Positions 7,943 to 12,159 of a stretch of 12,159 nt of DNA are shown piece after piece. Within the stretch, counting starts at the first letter, position 1, and the number at the start of each line of letters is the position of its first letter. The position numbers were made by a program, and so were the translations under genes. Under the pieces are notes generated by a model, which was given only the letters and a program-made list of their open reading frames with translations, was not told the DNA's origin and did no database searches. The DNA is from Kiritimatiellia bacterium (lineage in GTDB: Bacteria; Verrucomicrobiota; Kiritimatiellia; RFP12; UBA1067): NCBI GenBank assembly GCA_028707675.1, contig JAQWAM010000013.1, positions 1-12,159 on the forward strand. The letters run 5' to 3'.

Positions 7943-7954
7943 CGGTATTTGAAC

Positions 7955-8036
7955 GATTACGATTACGAGCAAGATTAAGATTACGAAAAGTCTCCATTTT
8001 TCCTAATCCTAATCCTAATCCTAATCCTAATCTTAA
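7955..8036. repeat. Inverted pair of hexanucleotide arrays between convergent genes
   Basis: The spacer between the transporter gene and pta, whose ends converge, holds two 36-nt arrays. The left one is six hexamers of the GATTAC type at 7955-7990 (GATTAC, GATTAC, GAGCAA, GATTAA, GATTAC, GAAAAG). The right one is five perfect TCCTAA units plus TCTTAA at 8001-8036. The right array reads as GATTAG repeats on the other strand, so the arrays are inverted copies of one GATTAN pattern. They can pair over about 36 positions around a TCTCCA loop (7991-7996), with one mismatch roughly every sixth base because C or A of the left units faces C of the right ones. It could act as a terminator or transcript end for both flanking operons. 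Confidence 0.85.
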
Positions 8037-8085
8037 TCAGCTTGAAGTTATAGGTAAGGCTGGTATAAGTTGCCGTCAAATCCTG

Positions 8086-9096
8086 TCAGGACTGCAGCGC
8101 AGTGATGCAGATGGCGCCTAAAATGTCGTCGGCGCTGCAGCCGCGCGACAGGTCGTTGACCGGGCGGGCCAATCCTTGCAGGATCGGGCCATAGGCAGTT
8201 GCGCCAGCCAAGCGTTCCACCATTTTATAGGCGATGTTGCCCGCCTGCAAGTCAGGAAAGATCAGCACATTGGCGTCACCTTGAATCAAGCCGCCCTTAT
8301 TTTTTGTCGCCCCGACTGTGGGCACGAGCGCGGCGTCCGCCTGCAGCTCGCCGTCGACCGTTGCCTCCAGCCCAATCTCCGCGAAACGCTGCCGCGTCAT
8401 CTTGCAAGCATCGCGCATTTTATCTACAAGAACATGCCGGGCGCTACCCTTGGTTGAAAAGCTCAGGAAAGCCAGACGCGGTTTTTTGCATATGATCTGA
8501 CGACAAGACAGTGCCGTGGCGTACGCTATATCGACCAGTTCGGCCGATGTCGGGCAAGGATTCACCCCGCAGTCGGCGAATAGCAAAGTTTTTTCGCCGG
8601 ACAGTGTCGGCTCGCGCAGATCCATGATGAACAGCGAAGAGGCGAGTTTGATGTTTTTTGCTGTGCCGATGCAGTGGAAAGCGCTGCGCAGCATGTCGCC
8701 GGTCGAGGCGATCGAGCCGGCCACCAGCCCTTGCGCCATGTCCAATGCCACCATCATGTTGCCGAAATACAGGCGGTTGCTCCTGACAGTTGCCAAAGCC
8801 TCGGGCTCGGTCATGCCCTTGGCTTTGCGTTTTTCATGCAAAGCGGCCGCGAGCCGCGGCAGATGCGCGGATACCGTATAGTCTGTCACCTCGACTCCGC
8901 TGCCTGCCAGCGAGATGCCTGCCTGTTTTTCAGCAGCCGCAAGCTCTTCCGGCGTGCCGAGCACGACCGGCCGACAGATACCGGCACGTGCCGCATTGAC
9001 AGCCGCCGTCACCACACGCGGGTCATTGCCCTCCGGCAGCACGATCGTTTTATTGACCGCTCTGGCCCGTTCCGCAAGGCTCTCTAAAATGCCCAT
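8086..9096 (-). CDS. pta: Phosphate acetyltransferase Pta
   Basis: Pta catalyses acetyl-CoA + phosphate to acetyl phosphate + CoA (reversible) in the cytoplasm. With AckA it makes ATP and acetate during fermentation or overflow metabolism, and in reverse activates acetate. The 336-residue product is the short form with only the catalytic PTA_PTB domain, without the regulatory N-terminal region found in E. coli Pta. Recognisable segments are IVLPEGNDPRVV (18-29), ASTGDMLRSAF (130-140), the strongly conserved DANVLIFPDLQAGNIAYK (274-291), AYGPILQGLARPVNDLSRG (301-319) and CSADDI (320-325). Ser317-Arg318 and Asp324 align with catalytic Ser309, Arg310 and Asp316 of the Methanosarcina enzyme. The ATG lies one base after the ackA stop, with AAAGGG just upstream inside the ackA end, which implies translational coupling in an ackA-pta operon. 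Confidence 0.95.
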   Translation of the reverse strand: MGILESLAERARAVNKTIVLPEGNDPRVVTAAVNAARAGICRPVVLGTPEELAAAEKQAGISLAGSGVEVTDYTVSAHLPRLAAALHEKRKAKGMTEPEALATVRSNRLYFGNMMVALDMAQGLVAGSIASTGDMLRSAFHCIGTAKNIKLASSLFIMDLREPTLSGEKTLLFADCGVNPCPTSAELVDIAYATALSCRQIICKKPRLAFLSFSTKGSARHVLVDKMRDACKMTRQRFAEIGLEATVDGELQADAALVPTVGATKNKGGLIQGDANVLIFPDLQAGNIAYKMVERLAGATAYGPILQGLARPVNDLSRGCSADDILGAICITALQS

Positions 9097-9097
9097 A

Positions 9098-10336
9098 TCA
9101 TTCGCCCTTTTTTTTCATTTTGGAAGACAGCAGACGGAAAGTCTCCCGCGCTATCATAAGTTCCTCGTTGGTCGGTATTATGACTGCCGGCGTCTTGGAC
9201 TTGTCCGTGCTTATCACGCTGATGGAGCCTGGCTGAGCCTTGTTTTTAAAATCGTCCAACTCGCAGCCGATGGCCTCAAGTCGCGATATGATGGACTTTC
9301 TGGCAGGAATGCTGTTCTCGCCGATCCCGCCCGTGAATATTATGGCGTCAGCGCCGCCGAGCAGGGTGTAATAACCGCCGATATAGAGCGCCGCCCGGTG
9401 TCCGAACATGTTGAGCGCATTTTCCGCCGAAGCTTTGCCTTGCGCGGCCGCGTTGACCGTGTCGCGCATGTCGCCGCTGCCGATACCGTTGATGCCCGTC
9501 AAGCCGCTCTGCTTGTTGAGCATATTGTCGATTTCGTCAATGCTCATACCCTTGCGCGCCAAGAAAAAGATGATGGCCGGGTCGATGTCGCCGCAGCGGG
9601 TTCCCATGATCATGCCGGGCAGAGGAGTCATGCCCATGGTCGTGTCCAGGACTTTTCCGCCGTTGATGGCGGCAATGGAAGATCCGTTGCCCAAGTGGCA
9701 GGTTATAAGCTTGAGCTCTTGAAGCGGTCGTTTTAAATAATCCGCGGCCGCCTGCGCCACGAACTTGTGTGATGTTCCGTGGAAACCGTACTTGCGAATG
9801 CCGTATTCCTCATAATACTTTTGCGGTATGGCATACATGAAGGCGTGTTTTGGCATGCTTTGGTGAAACGCCGTGTCGAAAACCGCAACATTGGGCACGT
9901 TCGGGAAAACCGTTTCGCACGCCACGATACCGTCGAGATTGGCCGGGTTGTGCAGAGGGGCGAGGTCGGAACAATCCTTGATGCTGCTCTTGACGTCTTC
10001 GGTGATAATGACCGAATCCGAAAACTCCTCGGCGCCATGCACCACGCGGTGCCCGATAGCGTTGACCTCTTTCAAAGATCTCAACACGCCCACATCAGAG
10101 TCGGCCAGCATCTTACAGCACATAGCCAGCGCTTTGCCGTGGTTTTCGGCAGCGATACCCTGCGCGATTTTAGATTCGCCGTCGCGCTGATAAACGATGT
10201 TGGCCTGAGGGGTGCCGATGCGTTCAACCAGACCTTTCGCAACCATTTTTTCGTTGGCCATACTGAACAGCATGAACTTAAGCGACGAGCTGCCTGAATT
10301 GACAACCAGAATCTTATCGTATTTTTTCTGCGGCAT
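9098..10336 (-). CDS. ackA: Acetate kinase AckA
   Basis: Acetate kinase transfers phosphate between acetyl phosphate and ADP, yielding acetate and ATP, in the cytoplasm. The 412-residue product has full family length. Signature 1 is ILVVNSGSSSLKF (9-21) and signature 2 covers TTMGMTPLPGMIMGTRCGD (232-250). Residues matching the known Methanosarcina active site are Asn13, Arg97 (in HRVVHG), Asp154 (in FDTAFH), His186 (in YGFHGTSH), Arg247 (in MGTRCGD) and Glu392 (in PTNEE); the nucleotide motif TGGIGEN is at 335-341. The C-terminus is short and basic. The start at 10336 is preceded on the minus strand by AAAGGGG about ten bases upstream; a nearer ATG at 10344 is out of frame. It is the first gene of the minus-strand pair with pta, so its promoter should lie in the AT-rich part of the spacer at 10337-10440. 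Confidence 0.96.
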   Translation of the reverse strand: MPQKKYDKILVVNSGSSSLKFMLFSMANEKMVAKGLVERIGTPQANIVYQRDGESKIAQGIAAENHGKALAMCCKMLADSDVGVLRSLKEVNAIGHRVVHGAEEFSDSVIITEDVKSSIKDCSDLAPLHNPANLDGIVACETVFPNVPNVAVFDTAFHQSMPKHAFMYAIPQKYYEEYGIRKYGFHGTSHKFVAQAAADYLKRPLQELKLITCHLGNGSSIAAINGGKVLDTTMGMTPLPGMIMGTRCGDIDPAIIFFLARKGMSIDEIDNMLNKQSGLTGINGIGSGDMRDTVNAAAQGKASAENALNMFGHRAALYIGGYYTLLGGADAIIFTGGIGENSIPARKSIISRLEAIGCELDDFKNKAQPGSISVISTDKSKTPAVIIPTNEELMIARETFRLLSSKMKKKGE

Positions 10337-10488
10337 AATAACATGTCCCCTTTGACGAAAACCGTATACAAACGCTAGGAGCGAACAGTGAAAAACTATA
10401 ATTATGCGCTTTTATACGTGATTTTAAAAGGAAAACCGTTCAAAAAGCTACTTTAAGGGTGCGATTCCACTTTGTTGCATCGCTCCGA

Positions 10489-10518
10489 GGATTCAGGAGT
10501 CTGGGTTCAGGGTTCAGG
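10489..10518. repeat. Short TTCAGG / GGTTCAG tandem repeat
   Basis: GGATTCAGG at 10489-10497 is followed by two adjacent copies of the heptamer GGTTCAG at 10504-10510 and 10511-10517, so TTCAGG occurs three times within about 30 nt. The array is short and degenerate and lies in the divergent spacer upstream of the TIM-barrel gene. No function is evident. Confidence 0.6.
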
Positions 10519-10563
10519 TTTGTTTGCAAGCGCCGCGTATTCGCCGCGTGCAATGCCTGCTAA

Positions 10564-10590
10564 AGCGGCGGGGACGCCGCTGCCACTACA
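10564..10590. repeat. GC-rich hairpin followed by CACTAC
   Basis: AGCGGCG (10564-10570), loop GGGA (10571-10574) and CGCCGCT (10575-10581) form a perfect 7-bp stem. It is followed by GCCACTACA. The layout (GC palindrome, tiny purine loop, then CTAC) resembles the hairpin at 11640-11664, suggesting two members of one dispersed intergenic element. There is no T-tract, so it is not a clear terminator. Confidence 0.55.
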
Positions 10591-10628
10591 ATGCGGCCCA
10601 GCAAAATTAGAATTGCCGCTTTACGTCA

Positions 10629-10657
10629 TTTATGGCTTCGTGCGAAAAAATTATTAT
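10629..10657 (+). promoter_or_regulatory. Candidate sigma-70-type promoter for the TIM-barrel gene
   Basis: TTTATG at 10629-10634 and TATTAT at 10652-10657 are separated by exactly 17 nt. The -10 box matches TATAAT at five of six positions; the -35 box is poor. The position, about 55 nt before the start codon, fits, but an AT-rich stretch can produce such a pair by chance. Confidence 0.3.
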
Positions 10658-10681
10658 GCTATTTTATTTCCATGTCGGATC

Positions 10682-10695
10682 GCAGTTTCAACTGC
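10682..10695. promoter_or_regulatory. 14-nt palindrome just upstream of the ribosome site (operator-like)
   Basis: GCAGTT and AACTGC form perfect 6-bp half-sites around a central TC. The palindrome ends 4 nt before the AAGGA ribosome site at 10700-10704 and lies downstream of the candidate -10 box, so a bound repressor, or a small mRNA hairpin, could control the TIM-barrel gene. No regulator gene is nearby. Confidence 0.35.
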
Positions 10696-10711
10696 AAAAA
10701 AGGACAATGCT

Positions 10712-11593
10712 ATGAGGCAATGTAAAAATGTTGTGGCGGCCGGTTTGGCCGGCATGATCGGCGGAATGGTTTTCGGGCAGACGGCGGCGCGTTCGGGCGC
10801 GGTGGCGCTTGACACTCGGGAGAAGGGCTACGAAATCGGTGTATGCGCTTATTCCTTCAGGAAACACACGGCTTTCGAGGCTGTCGAGAAGACCAAGGCG
10901 GCCGGCGGAGAGGTGATGGAGTTCTTCCTATGGCAGAAATTGGGCCCCGAGTTTCCGGACGCGACTGTCAACCAGGATTTGTCAGACGCGCACATAGCCA
11001 AGCTCAAAGCCAAGCTGCAGGCATGGGGCATCCGGCCCGTGAACGCCTATTTCAGCAACGCGAATCTCGGCAAGACCGAGGATGACGCGCGCAAGCTTTT
11101 CGTTTTCGCGAAAAAACTGGGGTTGCGCGGCCTGACCGGCGAACCGCCATTGGACAAGCTCGATATGATTGAAAAGCTGGTCAAGGAGTTTAACATCCAG
11201 TTGTGTTTCCACAACCATGCAAAAAATCCGAAAAAGCCGGAGTACCGCAATTGGGATCCGGCTTACCTTATGGGGCTGATGAAAGACCGCGATCCGCGCA
11301 TGGGGTTTTCCGTGGATACCGGCCACATCTACCGCTCGGCCATGGATCCGGTGGAGTACCTTAAAACTGTAGAGGGCCGCGTGATGTCGGTTCATCTGAA
11401 AGACGTCAAAGAAGCCGCTTACGGCAGCCCAGACGTGGTTTACGGCAAAGGCGTAGGCGACATTCCCGCTGTGCTTGCTGAGTTGAAGCGGCAGAAGTTC
11501 AGCGGTCATGTGGGGGTCGAGTTCGACGACGTCTCAGGCGCGGTCGAGCAGGACGTAAAAGCTTGCCTGGAAGTCATCCGCGCTTGCCAATAA
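10712..11593 (+). CDS. Predicted exported xylose-isomerase-like TIM-barrel protein (sugar phosphate isomerase/epimerase family)
   Basis: This 293-residue protein looks like an AP-endonuclease-2/xylose-isomerase-type TIM barrel, a family of metal-dependent sugar isomerases, epimerases and related enzymes. The N-terminus (basic Arg2 and Lys5, then a hydrophobic stretch to about residue 22 and QTAA at 23-26) looks like a Sec signal peptide or anchor, so it probably acts in the periplasm. There is no twin-arginine motif. Barrel motifs are IGVCAYSFR (42-50), LTGEPP (141-146), LCFHNHA (164-170), GFSVDTGHIY (198-207), MSVHLKDVKE (225-234) and HVGVEFDD (266-273); likely metal ligands come from Glu143, His167/His169, Asp202/His205, His228 and Glu270. 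The start at 10712 was chosen because AAGGA lies 7 nt upstream and the frame further 5' is repeat DNA. It appears to be a single-gene unit. The true substrate is unknown; keto-sugar or glycoside processing is only a guess from relatives. Confidence 0.8.
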   Translation: MRQCKNVVAAGLAGMIGGMVFGQTAARSGAVALDTREKGYEIGVCAYSFRKHTAFEAVEKTKAAGGEVMEFFLWQKLGPEFPDATVNQDLSDAHIAKLKAKLQAWGIRPVNAYFSNANLGKTEDDARKLFVFAKKLGLRGLTGEPPLDKLDMIEKLVKEFNIQLCFHNHAKNPKKPEYRNWDPAYLMGLMKDRDPRMGFSVDTGHIYRSAMDPVEYLKTVEGRVMSVHLKDVKEAAYGSPDVVYGKGVGDIPAVLAELKRQKFSGHVGVEFDDVSGAVEQDVKACLEVIRACQ

Positions 11594-11617
11594 CTTGGCT
11601 GTTTTGACTCTGTTAGG

Positions 11618-11695
11618 GCGGTTTCTCCGAAACCGCGGCGGACGCCTCGGGGAGGCGTCCCTACCGTGACAGGCGACCTGCGGCTGGCGACCAGC
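11618..11695. repeat. Four successive triloop hairpins between convergent genes
   Basis: Four perfect palindromes, each with a 3-nt loop, follow one another. H1 is GCGGTTTC-TCC-GAAACCGC at 11618-11636 (8 bp). H2 is GGACGCCTC-GGG-GAGGCGTCC at 11640-11660 (9 bp), followed by CTACC. H3 is CAGG-CGA-CCTG at 11670-11680 (4 bp). H4 is GCTGG-CGA-CCAGC at 11683-11695 (5 bp). H3 and H4 share the loop CGA and the direct repeat GGCGACC. They fill the space between the ends of the TIM-barrel gene and the outer membrane protein gene. Confidence 0.8.
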
Positions 11696-11700
11696 GTTTT
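11683..11700 (+). terminator. Weak candidate intrinsic terminator
   Basis: The 5-bp GC stem of the fourth hairpin is followed by G and then TTTT (11697-11700), a short version of the stem plus U-tract pattern for transcripts leaving the TIM-barrel gene. The stem and the T run are both short, and the T run overlaps the stop codon of the opposing gene. Confidence 0.25.
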
Positions 11701-12159
11701 AGAAAGTCCAGCCGAGACCGAGGATGTAGCGCATGTCCTTTTTATCGAGCCCCGCCGACGGGTGCGAGTTGTAGGCGAGCTGGGCCTTGGCCTCGAAAGC
11801 CAGCTTTGAGGTCAGCGCGGCGCGCAGACCGACATCCGCGTTGCCGAGAAAGGTGTCGGCCCGTTCCAGACTGGGCAGGTATTCCAGATTGTGGAAGGCC
11901 TTGACTTTGTCGTTGATGGCTTTGTCCAGATGGTAGGCCAGACGCCCCGCCATGTTCTGGCGTGTTTCGGACGGGCTGAAATAGCGCTCGCTCACGTACG
12001 CCAGACCGGCTTCAGTTGAGAAGTTAAGATCAGCCTGCTCGATCCATTGGTAGCCGAGACCGGCACCGGTGGTAAGGCGCATGTCCAGATTCGAGATGCG
12101 GTCTTTTTCCAGTTTCATGTTGCCGTAACCGTACATCTTGTCGGAGAAGAAGTAGTCGT
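11699..12159 (-). CDS. Outer membrane beta-barrel protein, DUF481-like, C-terminal part
   Basis: The frame is open to the right edge, so this is the last 152 residues of a longer protein whose start and signal peptide lie outside. The ATG at 12136 is preceded by in-frame DYFFSDK and is probably internal. The visible part alternates polar and hydrophobic residues as in membrane beta-strands, for example TTGAGLGYQWIEQADLNF, FSTEAGLAYVSERYF and YILGLGWTF, and ends with the C-terminal aromatic Phe recognised by the outer membrane assembly machinery. GAGLGYQ-(about 9 residues)-LSTEAGLAY-type spacing resembles DUF481 (YdiY-like, salt-induced outer membrane proteins) of unknown role. It therefore implies a diderm host. 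It converges with the TIM-barrel gene across a hairpin-rich 105-nt spacer. Beta-barrel character is well supported; the DUF481 label is likely but unverified. Confidence 0.75.
   Translation of the reverse strand, partial: DYFFSDKMYGYGNMKLEKDRISNLDMRLTTGAGLGYQWIEQADLNFSTEAGLAYVSERYFSPSETRQNMAGRLAYHLDKAINDKVKAFHNLEYLPSLERADTFLGNADVGLRAALTSKLAFEAKAQLAYNSHPSAGLDKKDMRYILGLGWTF

Larger units (their letters stand above)
10337..10711. other. 375-nt divergent intergenic region with repeats and likely promoters
   Basis: This spacer separates minus-strand ackA from the + strand TIM-barrel gene, so it must serve both directions. The part next to ackA (10337-10440) is AT-rich and should hold the ackA-pta promoter, but I could not pick convincing -35 and -10 boxes. 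The middle (10489-10590) holds TTCAGG repeats and a GC hairpin, listed separately. The right part (10620-10711) is AT-rich again and carries a candidate promoter, a 14-nt palindrome and a ribosome site for the TIM-barrel gene. The + strand frame is open from 10472, but that stretch is repeat and promoter-like sequence, so no gene is called here. Confidence 0.7.

Noticed and set aside
7955..8036. Possible CRISPR array or telomere-like end
   Set aside because: Units are contiguous 6-mers with no spacers, and the array lies in the middle of intact genes, so it is neither a CRISPR array nor a chromosome end.
7936..8121. Small + strand open frame through the hexamer array
   Set aside because: Its product is a repeat-derived N-P-N-P run crossing the end of pta, with no ribosome site.
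10472..10711. N-terminal extension of the TIM-barrel gene
   Set aside because: The frame is open, but it runs through TTCAGG repeats, a hairpin and a promoter-like stretch, and a strong ribosome site marks the ATG at 10712.

Overview
The window reads as chromosomal DNA from a GC-rich, diderm, peptidoglycan-making, acetate-producing bacterium. The gene content suggests the Verrucomicrobiota/Kiritimatiellota/Lentisphaerota branch of the PVC group: a LysM lipoprotein set between murD and ftsW, a signal-peptide-bearing sugar isomerase-like TIM barrel, a beta-barrel outer membrane protein, and hairpin or simple-sequence repeats in the spacers. This placement is an inference; there is no rRNA or other decisive marker.

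Layout. (1) Positions 1-4431, + strand, are a cell-wall and division (dcw-type) cluster: the 3' part of murF, then murD (17-nt overlap with murF), a lipoprotein with three LysM domains, and the SEDS glycosyltransferase ftsW. The gene usually found between murF and murD (mraY) and those usually after ftsW (murG, murC) are not here. (2) Positions 4518-7942, same strand and closely spaced, are a sugar-metabolism run: a ManB/CpsG-type phosphohexomutase, a galactokinase-family GHMP kinase with an unusual substrate motif, and a ten-helix EamA/DMT transporter. (3) Positions 8086-10336, minus strand, are ackA-pta, the two-gene route between acetyl-CoA and acetate with ATP formation. (4) Positions 10712-11593, + strand, are a predicted exported xylose-isomerase-like TIM-barrel protein behind its own spacer. 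(5) Positions 11699-12159, minus strand, are the C-terminal part of a DUF481-like outer membrane beta-barrel protein that runs off the right edge.

The spacers are the least ordinary part. Every boundary between transcription units carries repetitive or palindromic DNA: two oppositely oriented hexanucleotide arrays that fold on each other (7955-8036), TTCAGG repeats and a GC hairpin (10489-10590), and four successive triloop hairpins (11618-11695). No CRISPR array, transposase, integrase, phage gene, tRNA or rRNA was seen. I do not see a convincing new multi-gene defence or mobile system. The points most worth checking are the spacer repeats, the rearranged dcw cluster with its LysM lipoprotein, and the altered galactokinase motif.
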